From positions 486,208 through 550,207 of the forward strand of contig NMRA01000117.1 in the NCBI GenBank assembly GCA_002633005.1: a stretch of 64,000 bases of DNA, read 5' to 3'. Numbering within the stretch: the first letter of the stretch is position 1; the number at the start of each line of letters is the position of its first letter. Shown here piece by piece: positions 47,730 through 61,400 of the stretch. This DNA comes from Phoronis australis (lineage: Eukaryota; Phoronida; Phoronidae). Both the position numbers and the translations under genes were made by a program. The notes under the pieces were generated by a model. The model did not search any database, was not told the DNA's origin, and worked only from the letters and a program-made list of their open reading frames with translations.

Positions 47730-50300
47730 TTATAGCCAAACACTTTCTATACATGATGTTACACACTTCATAGAATCACTACTTTTTGAATCATTGATTA
47801 CGGTAGCTAAAAGACTACTAACCTCCTGAGGCCAAAATCTTACGCTTTGTAAAAGGTCTGTTAATGGCTTGGAGTAACCAGATAGTACACTGTCGATAGA
47901 AACACTGACATTAATTATAAATCCCTTATCGACATCTAGTTCTATGTAGACCTCAGATAGCTTTCCATCAAAATATTTAGAGAGACTTCTTGAAACAGAA
48001 AACTTAGGTGTTTTTCCATAGATCCATTGCCAACTTTTGAGTTCACTGTAAAATTTATCAATTCCTGGAAAGAGGGCGCTGTTGCTTGGATCCACTACAA
48101 TGCAATCCTGCAATTTATTAAAAGTAGAACATAAGTTACATAAAATGGATATCACAAGATTCAAATGTTGATAAAAAACATGGATGCTTATCAGTAATGT
48201 AAACCAGTAGTTTCCTCATTAAATACAGATTTGACTAAACAATTTTTGTACAGAATATCAATTTTGACAAAAGATAAGAATAAGGTTACATTGTTTTTGG
48301 AAAACGCGCTTCTCAAAAAGTCTTTGAATCCAGGTGCTTTAGAGATACATTCTCATTTGCTTCAAATCTACTGATGAGATATATTTTTAGAAATTTTCAG
48401 TATCTAAAGTTGAAGAATTTTTAGTTATTTTGAAATTCTGTATCAACAGTGCCAGGACAAAAAGGCTGTGTGTTGTAAAGTACAAGCAGGTGTACATAGA
48501 ACATGCCCTACAGCAGGATAACCACCTAGGACATGCCCTACAGCAGGATATCCACCTAGGACATGCCCTACAGCAGGATAACCACCTAGGACATGCCCTA
48601 CAGCAGGATAACCACCTAGGACATGCCCTACAGCAGGATAACCACCTAGGACATGCCCTACAGCAGGATAACCACATAGGACATGCCCAACAGCAGGATA
48701 ACCACCTACATTAAAACAATTTTGTGCATCTTACTGAGTCCAAGTTTCCTCGCTTCAAATAAGTATCAGAAATACTTTCAATCAAGCCATTTATTTCCAT
48801 GTGAGGATGACCTTCTTGGAGATTCTTAACTTTAGATCGAACACTGTCTGTTGCATTGGATTTCAGTCCTTCCTAAAAGACAAACAAACATGTAGTAACC
48901 ATTGACTTGGAGCTTGAATAAAATTGCTGGTTAGTAATATAAGTCTGAGATCAACCAAGACAGAATGGTGCGTCTGCGTGTCACAACATATCAGTGCACT
49001 CAATTGCACATTAAAATAAAGACGCCTGTCACATATCTAGCAAGGTTATGCAAGTTCAGAGTAGAACTTCAGAAATTATTAAACAAAATAGCCTTATTAT
49101 TCAGCTTGAATAGCATGTTGATTTTAGTGAAACTGGTGGTTATAGCAACTGACGTCTAGTGACACACGAGCAGAAACAATCACTGAGACACTGAGAACAG
49201 TTGAGTTTATGTTTCAGCAGGTATATCCTAACAAAACAGACAGGCTTTATATTCAACCATGGAACCTGCTTCTTAATAGCAACTTCAAGCGGCTGACAAA
49301 AATGAAAATAACTTTACCATAGATGGAGAGAGGTAAGCTGACAGTTTCTCTGTGTTCATGTTGACCAGTAATGTAAAGTGATGATAGGCCACCTTAGTTA
49401 ACCTAGCTGCAGTTCCTGATACCTGGAAAATTTTTAAGCAAAAAGAGATCAGATAAACTTGACATCCTACTTCAAATGCCATTAAATTACACACTTCAAT
49501 CAAATGACTGAACTAAACCAAACCAGGAATGGCATCTTGGCATTGACAAAACCGACAAGTGTTTTGGCCAATTCAAAAAAGTATACTGTCTAGTAGAGCT
49601 GTTAAGGTTCATAGGAAATTTTCCACTGTTTCATCATAGACTTTTGCTCAAGAGGTGAGGCCATCCTGAAAAAATCCTGAAACTGCAATGTACAACCAAC
49701 AAAACCAACTTAGAAGAATGCAACTAAACATACACATGATACCTTGTATTGATTATCCAGAATAATATCATCTCTATCATTAACGTCAACGTGCACTCCA
49801 TACTTAGACTTCAACACACTAGCAACAAAGTTCAGATTCTTGCTCCTGTTGTAGTTGGCTTTACTTGTGAAAAATGACAAGTTCAAGTTGCCTCTATCAT
49901 GATACACACAGCCTCCTCCAGACCGCCTTCTGGCAATGGGAACATTGTCTTTCAGCAAGAGCGGTATGTTGCACTCAGTCCATGGGTTTTGATGTCGTCC
50001 TATCACCACACAGTCTGTATTTCTCCACAAAAGGAGAATGTTCATCTGTTCTAAGTCAACATGCTTTTCAATCCAGTCTTCAAGAGCAAGGTTTAAATAG
50101 ATATTGTCACTTGAAGAAATATACACATGGTATTCCGAGTCGGCTGACCTTGTAGAAGTCTTTATTCCAATTTTAGCCACGTGGCTCGTTGCTATATATC
50201 GCCATGTGGAATGCGCTGTCAGTGAATCAACATGTAGGAGATGGGGCACAAGTGTCCGGCATTGGTAACCTATTCGTGTTAGCTTTATCAATGATTTCAT
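47730..50300 (-). CDS. LIPT1: Lipoyltransferase 1, mitochondrial
   Basis: Four coding exons on the minus strand: 50300-49743, 49422-49318, 48872-48735 and 48107-47730, all phase 0 with GT-AG introns, giving 392 residues (human about 373). The start is the ATG at 50300, because a strong acceptor (CCTTTTGCAG) lies just upstream at 50307, implying a non-coding first exon. The first 30 residues are basic and lack acidic residues until D25, fitting a mitochondrial presequence. Diagnostic motifs: GRHQNPWTEC (101-110), RRRSGGGCVYHD (124-135), the lipoyl-binding Lys in NQYK-VSGTA (K186, the last codon of exon 1), AYHHFTLL, and WIYGKTPKFS (295-304). It transfers lipoyl groups to E2 subunits of the 2-oxoacid dehydrogenases. 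All key motifs are intact. Confidence 0.95.
48501..48710. repeat. 30-bp minisatellite, 7 copies, in LIPT1 intron 3
   Basis: ACATGCCCTACAGCAGGATA plus ACCACCTAGG repeats exactly seven times at 30-bp spacing with a few substitutions. It ends 24 bp from the donor of LIPT1 exon 3 (intron side). Open frames on both strands reflect the period of 30. Confidence 0.95.
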
Positions 50301-52456
50301 GTTGAGCTGCAAAAGGAACAAAGATTGGTGACATATCTAATACAATATATCAACCAGGAGACTTACCAATAGTTACATTTGACGATGATGTACAACAATC
50401 CAGTGTCGGATTATTTTGTGGGTAGTTTGACTATAATCAAGTAAACACAAGGCGAGGATGAGAAAGTGATCGTTTATTCGACTTCCGGCGATAAGAAACG
50501 GGAATGCCGCGAGCGTCACCTAGTGGTGAACATAGATAATACAACATCCAGTGCATACCTACCAACTAGCAGAGTTACATTTGACATCGGATGTCTTTTG
50601 AAGTTACAGTGTTAAATCTGCAATAAGCATAAAGGCCTCTGTTCATCACACACCTACAGGCAAGTGTTTTTTTGAACAATTGTGCGGTTAAGATGGTAGA
50701 CATTGACGCCAGAGATTCAGGCTGAAGTCACAGCAGCACCAAGATGATTTTTTACCATAGAACTTATATTCCAGCACTGACATGTTTCAAGAATACAATG
50801 AGAGTATTTCCTAACGTAGTCTGTATATTATTCACGATATTTCGCACACCCCGAATACTGAGAACACACATTTGATGTATTTTGAGCAAGATAAGTGGAG
50901 AATTACTGTGTGAGACAACTTTGTTCATTTTATAAGCAGGTGTGCAAAATTGAGGAGTCTATCCTCTTCCTATGTTTCCTCATTTTATTAACATGGTTAG
51001 TAGTCAGTCTAGTGGTCAAGTTGTCTTAACATGATTAGTGGTCAGTCTAGTAGTCAAGTTGTCTTAACCATGTAAAATTTGTACTCTAACTATGATCTGA
51101 AGCTTGAATGCTTTTTGTATACCCTACGTTAACTAGCAACATGCACTTTTATATAACCTCAAAACAAGAATGAACTGATATCCCAAGATTCACAAGAATT
51201 TCATGCCCATGATGGCTGGACTTCGATCTAATTGCGTAAGTAATAAAGTAAGTAAAATGTTCACCAATCAAAGCCTTTACTTGGAGGAAAATTCCCTTCA
51301 AAGTCTGTTAAACAGGCAAGCATGACCTATGCTTTTAGCTAATTACAATGCAACTATGGAGGAAGACCACCCACCAAGAACCATAATACCCAGTCTGTGA
51401 CATTGTGAGCGAGTTTTTGTGTGTTTTTAGGTGATTGCTGCTTTAATCTTTCAATATTGACACCAATGATGCATTAGAAGGTTACAGAAAGAGGATTGGA
51501 TGAAATCATAAAAACAGGGTTTAGACTTTTGTTAGTAACCTGTTAATGAGATATTGAGTGGCGCCCTCAACATTTTGCGACCGAATATCGGCCCCATTCC
51601 CCTCAGAAAAATACTAAAAAATCACGCGAAATTCCCCTCGTGAGGCCCAAAATTACCCTCAAGGGATTGCAAAATTACCCTCGAGGTTTGAATCATTTGT
51701 AACTCACACAGGTGACAATTTAAAAGAGTGCAAAATGTTAGTTTTCCTTATCTGAGGCAGAGCCTATGGGCTATGAGCATGAGGACTTGCAACAGGATGA
51801 GGGTTCTATTGATGGAGACCAGGAGGTAGAATTTTCCCCTCACCACAAAAAAATACTCTCTCAGAAGGCACATTCACATTTTTTCTCGGATAAACAAGTG
51901 CAAGTACGCTTGCCGGTTTTATGGGGGTCGCTGGTTCGATTCCCGGGTCGGATAATCTCGGCTATTACTACACCAAAAATACGCCCGGGCGGTATAGTCG
52001 GTAGGGTACGCCTATTTCCCCAAATTCCCGGTATAACTACATTTTTCATACTTTTTCAAATCTTACCAGTTCATTGCAGCACACAACAGCCAAGAGTTCT
52101 ATGATTGCAGCAAGAGTATGCAAACACTTATAATGGGCAAAACTTGGACCAGGAAAGTGATGTTCGTGGAGGCTGCCATTATAGCATAAATAGCCAACAC
52201 ACTGAATTTTTGACGTAAGTTTCTGTCCAATTAAATCAAACATTAAAACTTAAAATAATAAAAATTGTATTAATTTATAATATAAAAAGTTTTTAATTAA
52301 AAAAAGTTATATATATTGTGAAATAAATTAATACTTTTTGGCATTACAAAACATATTTTTTATGATAGTGAAAGAGCATGTGCACTTCATTTCCGTCTGT
52401 GTGTCTCCCGGTAGCTTGATTGCTCTTTTACAAACTTGTTCATTTTAGCTCTTAAA
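50301..52456. other. Head-to-head LIPT1 / SNRNP40 intergenic region
   Basis: Divergent genes have start codons 2.16 kb apart. The region includes a 36-bp direct duplication at about 50990-51065 (GTCAGTCTAGTGGTCAAGTT type). A patch at 51540-52020 repeats AATTCCCCTC/ATTACCCTC and has a B-box-like GGTTCGATTCCCGG at 51930; it is probably repeat-derived. No CpG-rich or TATA core promoter can be picked confidently for either gene. Confidence 0.5.
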
Positions 52457-55400
52457 ATGGACTTGAAACGAAAAGCAATGGAAGGGGCTTTGGTAGCCGT
52501 GAAGAGACCTAGGACAGATGTAGTTCATTACACTCGAAAAGAAAACCAGGCCCTAATGCAGGTGATTACAAATTTAGTTGAGGACAGTCCTTGGGTTTCG
52601 TGCCTGGTGAAAGCCGAATGGAATGGTACAGTAGGTAGTGGTATAGACGGTTCCACCGTCTCATCTGGCCACAAAAGAGACAGAAGCCTTCTCATAGGTC
52701 CTCCATACGCCAGAAGGTTTTGGTTTTGCGGCAAATTATGCCCCAACCTGATTAAATCATCAAAGTCATGTTCCTATGAGTACCGATTGCGCATGGCCAT
52801 GGAGGGTACTAGTATAATACTATATAGGACTATAGGAGGCCATTGATGTCTTTTAACTCTTCTCAGCTCGAATAAATACTCCCGCAATCAAACTTTTTTC
52901 AACAGTCCTTCGTTTAGTTCCCCAAATCGGCAACTGGCCATTTTTACATTGCTTGCACCAGGGGTGGTGACATCTTAATATATACCAGTGTGAAAATGGC
53001 TAGTTGCCAATTTGGGCAACTCAACGAAAGACTGTAAAAGCTTGATTACGGGAATATCTGTTCCAGTTGGAAAGAACTAAATATATCAACATTTTCCTAT
53101 GAGTGCAAAGGTAATTTTAGGAACATGACTTGGATGGATTAACGAGTGTGAGGCATAATTCCCTGAAAAGCGTCCGGCATATGGAGGGCCTATGGGATGG
53201 CCAGTGTCTCTAGCATGGCCACTTGAGATGTTGGTACTATCTAGCAGTGGTACAGGCTTGGTGGAAAGCTGTATAACTATGCAGCTTTGGAACGGTCTGG
53301 GTAAAAAGTGAGCTAAATAAAATCTTGGGCAAAGTTAATGTTAACACCATTCCTTGATTTGTTTAATTATTTAATTGCTTACTACTGCAAAAAGAATAGC
53401 CTAAGTCCATTCTGCAGAAGCATTTAAGTTTGAGGAGCGATCAGACGCATCAACTTTGAGTGCCGTGAATTTGATATTGCATTATATCTCGACCAATCTC
53501 TGCTCAATCTGCTGTTCATGTTTCACAAGATTATACAGAGTTCGCAACAAATTACCAGAAGTGATTATTAGTAGTTTTGAGTATTTTACCTTCAGCAAAC
53601 CAAAATTCTCAAGAAATTTTACATTGGCAAATTTATCATCATCTCCGAGAAGATGTTACTATATACCAAACTGAATATTAAGTAGATGGTGTGCATGCAT
53701 GTCACGAGCGTATCGTTTAGAAATCTAGGTCTGACTTTTGTTACAAAAGCAGGGGAGCAATGTTAGAAAATGACGTTCATCAGATTATTTTCTTTAAACA
53801 TCCGTATTGGACAAGGTTGGTGTCATTTGTAACAACTTGCACAATATTGGACGTGTTAGATGATGTACGGTAGTAAGTAAGTAAGTTGTTTATTTTACAT
53901 CGATGTGACAGTTTAACAAACAAAACAATAGCACAGATGTTAGTGACAGATAGAAAATGTGAAAGAATATACAAAATGTGAAAGAATATACAAAATGCTT
54001 ATCACCTTGGTTCTTATTTCGCAAAAGGTCATGATTCTTGCGTTGCTGTATCTCATAGTTTTATTTGAACCCAAAGCAAAGTAACCCTCTGGCGCTTGTG
54101 TCACCAAACTAAGCTTCTCTAACCGGCATGTGTCCACATAGTGTTAGAATGTTTGCTTAGGATACAGATTAGGTAACTTGGGTGCATTAGTGTTTTAATG
54201 CTAACTACAGCCATAGATTATGCTAATGAATTGTTTAGGGCTACCAAAGAACATCAAGTCTAGAAGCCCCCATTATGCTGCTCACGGGCCATGAGGGAGA
54301 CATATTCACTGCCAAATTTTCTCCTGATGGAAACTTCATAGCATCATCTGGATTTGACAGACTTATTTGTAAGTATAGTGTAATTAGAAGTGAGCTACCA
54401 TACAATCTGATGTCTTATACTGCTCATCACTAACAATGTATTTTCTTAAAGTCCCATACAGCACAATCTTTAATACCATTGTATTGATTCTTATTTGGTG
54501 GGGGGGGGACCTTTTGATCTTGTTCTTTGGTACAACAAGTTAGTATTCCAGTTAGATATAATTCATCCACAAAATGAAGTTCATGGATTGCTTCAGCAGG
54601 AAAATTTACGGCCATTTGAGTTTGAAGTTTGTGACTCACGGTAATTCCTAGAACGACTGTGAGATTTTAAATTTTCTTCCACTTTGTCTGTCACATTATC
54701 ACAACATATATGCCATTTGAAAACCGCTGTTGACTGTGGGTCATATCATTCTGATTCAGGGCCCGGTCTCCAATCTCCGTACTCAGACTCATACTCATAC
54801 TCGAGATTTCATACTCAAAATCGTGCTCACTGGAGTCGTACTCAAAAAAGCGTATCTAATGTCGTATTTCGAGTAGACTCCAAACGTACTCAAATCTGAC
54901 ACTCATACTCGAGTTGCTATGGAACTCTTTATGATGTGAAATGCAAAATCACGCAAAGCCGCGCTGATTCATCGCTCCTTATTGGAATAGACCACCTCAA
55001 AAACTAGGCCTACATTATCGTGTGCTGTCGCTACAACTACAAGAGTATGTCTATAACGTGGAATTCTGAGTGTTCTGTAACTGTTATTCATTTTTTAGTT
55101 TCAATAAATATTCTTATGCCATTTCTTTGATACATTTGGCAGTTATTAAGCTTTACTTCTTGAGTTCCTCACCCAGTCCCGAAAATGTCTTAAGAAATAT
55201 GTTACAGCTTATCACATCACATCTCTGTTGCTAAATTAGTCTTGACATAAAACCCATTGCTGTGTAGGCCTACGCTGATGTCAAACTTTGATACTGTATC
55301 TTTGTATTTTACCGGGATGTATCGAGTTGACATTTGGGCTCGTGAGTTAAAAAACAATACTAGTGTGCATGCATTCAGAGTTCACCAGTGGCAGTGAACG

Positions 55401-58400
55401 GCACGAGACGTCTACTTAAAAGTCGGCAAACAAAATCTGGAATTCCATTTGGGGATTGAGGAATTATAGATGACTAAGTTATGACGAGAAATGTACCTGA
55501 CAGGGAAGCGAACTTTTTTAACTTCCCTCCCCTCCTCTTCTTTTGGAAACCCTACAAAACGTAGGCGCACATACCAAAATAAGGGCAGCACAAACTTCTC
55601 ACACGACTTTTCCCACAACTGCTTTCGACGCTTGTTATGACTCGCCGACAAGGGATTACAATGCGCCTGTTGTCAGGAATTGTAGAGGTGAGCGGCCATA
55701 ACATACAGTGATACGGCGGGTTAATAAGGTTAAGAATAAGAAGATTTAAGATGAAAACTATTATTTCTGAACTGAAGTTGAAGTGCTGAGATACGGTAAG
55801 AGGACTTATTTTTTTAGATTTGCTGTGTTTCTTGGTTCCCTTTCGATATTTTGTTCTCTGGCTCGTATTTATTTTCGAGTACGATTTCAAGCACACTGCC
55901 ATACCAAACTTGAAATTTGAGCATAGACTCCGAAGTTTTACTCAAAATCGTACTCGAAATATAGATGAGATACACTCCAGTTCGAGTACACTCAACAAAT
56001 GAGTACGTGCTCGAAATTTCGAGTACAGATTTTTTGAGTATGACATTGAATACACCAAAGCTGAGTCTGTACTCGAGTTGAGTATGAAGTGTGAGTTTGA
56101 GTATGATTCGAGTCTGAGTACGGAGATTGGAGACCGGGCCCAGGTGCTCTCAAGTTTTGAAGCTCATGTCTTCCTGGTAGCATTCCATAGCCCATTTTGT
56201 ACGAGTAGTAATTTTTATGGCAGCATAAGTCAGCTTAGCCAAGTTGAGAAAGTAGCCAAGTGACAAGAAGCTTTGTTGTAAATCTGACATTATGTACATT
56301 CGGATCAATGTTTTCATGTAGTTTCTTTTTGAATTTAGGCTTTTACGCTCGTTAATTTCAGATTTCTGGAATGTGCATGGTGAGTGTGAGAATTTTGCAG
56401 TGGTCAAAGGTCACACAGGAGCTGTAATGGAACTGCATTTTAATGCTGATGGCAGGTATGGTCCTCTCTAGACTATGTTTAAAACTTGGTCATAAAGTGA
56501 TGCTTTTCGAAATACTTGGTGATCAAAGGTGATTGTGTATCTGAAAATACTGCCTGGGCATCTATATTTGCTTGTTCATGTTTATTTTTAAGGTTTTATT
56601 ACTCATCAAAGATGTCAAAAATTTCTGTTTTCATGGGTTAAAATTTAATAATGTAAATTCTTAGAAAATATTTTAAGAAATTCATCCTTGTTCACTAAAG
56701 TACACGGTTGCCTCAGTTCACTGAGTTTTTTCGATACATAAGTATTGGAAGAATTTCCATTGAGAATCTAACTTGTGCAACTAAATACCACAGTTCATTT
56801 CAAAAATATATAATTGGGCCTTTTTAACAGCAATCTCATCACAGCGTCTACAGACAAAACTGTTGCATTGTGGGACACAGATGTGGGTGAGCGTGTGCGC
56901 AAATTCAAAGGTCACCAAGCCTTCGTTAACACGTGCAGCCCAGCCAGAAGAGGTCCTCTTTTAATATGCAGTGGAAGTGACGATGGAACAATAAAGGTGC
57001 GTGACTATGCTGTATAACTGAATCTTGTCATTTGGTACTTTTATTGTGGATTGTCCTCTAAGAAACAATACCAGAAAGTTTATTAAAACATTTTGCTGTC
57101 TGTGTAAAATGGTAGTTACAATATTGTGGTAAAAGTTTCATTGCTTTGAATTAAGTGAAATGCTCCATATGACTCGTAAAAAATACATTTTGTGTCATTG
57201 TACTTGCATATTTATTTATACGCATAACAGCATTTTACCCTGAACTCAGTGCTGGTGCCTGCTTGAACACCTGCTGGAGAACCTCCTTTTGTACATATAT
57301 TACATTTCTCTGCTTGTTGTTTACAGCTTTGGGATTCCAGGAAGAAGACCCCAATGCAGACATTCCAGAACACATACCAAGTAACAGCAGTCTCATTCAA
57401 TGATACAGCAGAACAGCTGATATCAGGTGGCATTGACAATGATGTTAAGGTTAGTTCTGAAGGGACTGTGTATGTTCTGGTCATCATTATGTGATACAGC
57501 AGAATAGCTGACATCAGTGCACATTGACAGTAGTGTTAAGGTTAGTTCTGACATGACTGTGTGTTTAAGTCATTGAATGAGGAACGATAGCTTTGTTTTT
57601 GCTATTCTAAATTTCGATCAAAATCATTTTATTATACTACACTGAGGTTTGTGGTTGTCTATGAAAGTATTTAAAGATCAAAAACTTACTCGCACTTGGT
57701 TAGTGAAGGCAATTTAAATGTGTATTTGCATGCTCCTAATGTATAGCAGAAAATAAATGGTAATGCTATTTTAACACAATCTATGGTAATTTGTAAATCT
57801 GTAAAAAAAATTCTGCCTATAGATGATTTTTGCACCAATGACGTACGTACCTTGGGGGCTCACATACCCCGCGTCATGCAGTGGTATTCCTCAGCACCAC
57901 GTCATGATACTTACTGGATATGGTTCAGTGATTTGCGGCATATAACTTTCGCCACAAAACTTGTTCTTAACTTAGGAAGATAATTTAACCAACAATGTGT
58001 GAATGGTTCAAATGGTGTGGAGTGCAGTACTTTGTATTGATAGTTGGGAAATAATATAACCAACACTGTGCCATGTGTTTAAAGCAACTACTAAACATGT
58101 TTTGATGTTAAAAACAACATTCTTCAAAGCTGTTTTTCCTCTTCCAAAGCTATGTCTTCATATCATTTTCCTTTGTGTTGACATTGGCGGCTATAAATAG
58201 CTTAGAATTCCCCCAATGGCTTTACTGCCATGGCGAGTGCAAAACTAATCTGCCATCACAAAGAACTAAAATGGCTCTGTACTGAAACAATGACATGTCT
58301 GTTCTTAATAAGCCTAGATGTCATTTCTAATTTGAGTAAGTTACAAGATGAGATCGTTATTGTAATATTTAATGTGACCTAAAATCTAGTTCATGTTTAA

Positions 58401-61400
58401 CAGAATACTCGGGTTTATTGCCCCTGGAATTAGTACTCTCATTAGTGTAGTATGTTCATTGCATGCCATGCTTCAGTTCTGTGCCTAAACAACAGGTCTG
58501 TAGTAGTTTTGCTGATTACTTACTAACTCCTTGCTCCTGTCATTTATTGTCAGTCTTGTGCCATTACAGGTCTGGGACTTGCGTAAGAATGACGTGCTAT
58601 ACCGCATGAGAGGACATGTTGATACAGTGACTGGAATGGAGCTGAGTCCTGATGGCTCATATTTACTGACCAATGCCATGGACAACACAGGTATGCAAGA
58701 TTTTTTTGTTCCTGAATTCAAGTAATGTTTTGACGTTACCTGTTCGCTCCTTGTTAACAATTTGTCATTTTGAAGTAGAACATTTCCATTATTAGAAACC
58801 TTTTTAATAGAGCCGTCATTTGGAAGGAGATTCTGCTCTTTCTTTGTATTGATCACTCAGTCTCTTGTTAAATGGACATTATAGGTGAGGAAAGTGGAGA
58901 TCAGCTTCATTAGGGAATCGAACCTTCCACCCCTGCAGTTGCAGTCTAAAGCTTTGCTGGCGATTTTTGTGATTTTACTGCAAATTGCTAATTGTCGCCT
59001 TTGTCTGTGACATTCGCTAAAATCAAGGCCGATTTCTTTAAATTTAAATACATTTGAAATACTCAGGGCTTGGAATGACCAATGACAAAAAACGCGGAAA
59101 CTTTTATGGGCCCAAAACATGCGCGCCACCCAGCCTTGAAATAGTCGACGTGATCCTTTCGCCGAAAAAAATCGGTCAGACTAAAAAAAAAGGTTACCAC
59201 CATCAGTAGCATGCGTCTGCGTCTTTTTATCTCGTCCATCCACTCCTCCATTCCCACCCCCACACATTTTTGGCTGCAGAGCCGTAGTATTTGTCACCGC
59301 GGTTTACAATCACACGAGACGCCATTGAAAATCCCACCATGCTATCCCAGATGCCCCGGCAATGTTGACAATTTACGTTCCTCCGAAACATAAATAGCAA
59401 CTTCCGCTTTTCGAGGTGAACGTCGTCGGCAATGCCACGGTAAGAAAGGAATTTGCTGCGGAAATTTTATATCAAATCCGATTTTTTTACGCGGAAATAT
59501 AATAAAATGCGCGGACATAACATTTGAAAAAAGCGGAAATCCGCGTTTTCGCGGAAAATTCCAAGCCCTGAATACTGTTGCTATTTAATGCATGGGATAA
59601 GGTTCTGCTGCGGAGCATTCGACTGGTAATGCAGAAGTAGTGGGTTAAATTCCATGTTACTGCTAATGTCTGTAAAATTACTTTTCTCGCCAAGAATGTA
59701 TTGTGACAAAAGAATTGCATGGCTGCTGGTCAGAGGACTTCCTGTTTAGGATTTGGGGTTAGTGACAGGTGAAGGACCAGTTCAATGTCTATTCAAATAC
59801 GAAACAATGGCAAAGAGCAACCAAAACAATAGAATCATGTACTGTGGTACTTTTAACATCAATTTACAACTTGTGACATTTAGGTGGCTAGATCATTCTT
59901 TTAGCATACAGATGAATGTTTTGAACATTTAGGTGGACTTGTAGAGATGTTTCTTTCCACCTGCTCGCTGATTGCTATGGATTATGTTGTTAGTGAAAAT
60001 AGTGCACATGAAAGTTAATAATCAACAACAGAGGGCAGTAAGTGTTTTACTGTTCCTGCTGTAAGACATGACTCTTATAAGGTGTTTACGTTTATTTTGA
60101 CATCTTCATTATTTAGTGAGAATATGGGATGTCCGGCCTTTTGCACCACAAGAGAGATGTGTAAAAATATTTACAGGCAACCAACACACATTTGAAAAGG
60201 TACTACTGAAGTTTTTTCTATTTAAATGTGTGCGTTATTTACCGATTACCAACCTTTAAAAGTGTCAAGTCAACTTTTTCTGAATCTTTAGCATCCGTGT
60301 TTTATGCATTTTTTAAAGTTAATAAACTTTCAGTGCTGTTTGTTCAGAAGCTAATTGCTCATTTCACATATTTTCTTGTCTGTGATTTCACCAGGTATTT
60401 CAACTGTTGCTTTTATGTCATACGTTTTAGTTTATTAACCATATTGTAAATCGTTGAAGAGGGTTCCTATGTGGGGTTGGTTCGTCACGTGAACTTACTT
60501 AGTTTGTAATGCTGTAACAAAATTACAATGTACGCAAATATTTGGAAATATCCGTACTCTTACAGTTCTTGTGTTTTGGCTTATGTCTTTATTTTTTGTT
60601 TTGACACTCCATCAATTCAGCTCATCATTATTATGAAGTAATTGCAGTATTTTGTTTCTTGTAAATATGCTACCATAGCAACATTCCTGTGCATTTCAGA
60701 ACTTACTTAAATGTGCCTGGTCACCAGATGGCAGTAAAGTGTCTGCTGGGTCTGGAGATCGCTTTGTTCATATCTGGGACACAACATCCAGGAGGGTATT
60801 ATATAAACTGCCTGGCCACCAGGGCTCAGTCAATGAAATCGACTTCCACCCAACAGAGCCTGTCAGTAAGTAGAGGGATGTGCTACTCTGAAATCGTCAG
60901 AGTTGACATTAATGTTTTTCCAAAAGATGACATAACTTAGATGTTTATCTCAACTTGAATTTGGAAGTTAGCAAATTAAACGCATTAGTTTGTGTGCACA
61001 TGATTTCCATTGAGGTAATGTTGCTGAGTTGTTCTTCTGAGTGGTATAAGTCACAGGAGTCCAGGATTTCAAGAACCACTGAATAATGGCATCAAACTGG
61101 TTATCAAAATCCTAGTGACCTACTGAACGTTCATTAGTTATTTTAAGAAGATACTTTAACCCTGTTTTGGTGATTTCAACCAACCATTATTCTGTTCCCT
61201 GCTAATGCACCGTTGTTTTCTCACTCAAATGATAAAAGGACTCAATTAAAAACACACTCATTGTGTCACAGAATGTAACTTATGGTTCTTGGTGGGTGGT
61301 CTTTCCCTACAATTGTCCTGAAACTTATCTACATAGTATAACATGCTTTACCGTTCAGCAGACTTTGCAAGGAGTTGTCAGATTATTGCTCCTAAGTTTT

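Noticed and set aside
48387-48714. Open frames of about 95 codons on both strands
   Set aside because: They are read-throughs of the 30-bp minisatellite in LIPT1 intron 3.
49710-50321. LIPT1 start upstream of 50300
   Set aside because: The upstream extension begins at a non-ATG codon and crosses a clear CCTTTTGCAG splice acceptor. The first ATG of the exon at 50300 fits better.
51930-52010. tRNA gene near GGTTCGATTCCCGG
   Set aside because: The A-box-like sequence lies downstream of the B-box-like sequence, the wrong order for a tRNA on this strand. Probably repeat-derived.
52436-52846. 136-codon open frame starting with SNRNP40
   Set aside because: Only the first 35 codons after the ATG at 52457 are exon 1. 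The rest reads through a good donor (CAG|GTGATT) into the foldback element, with no homology.
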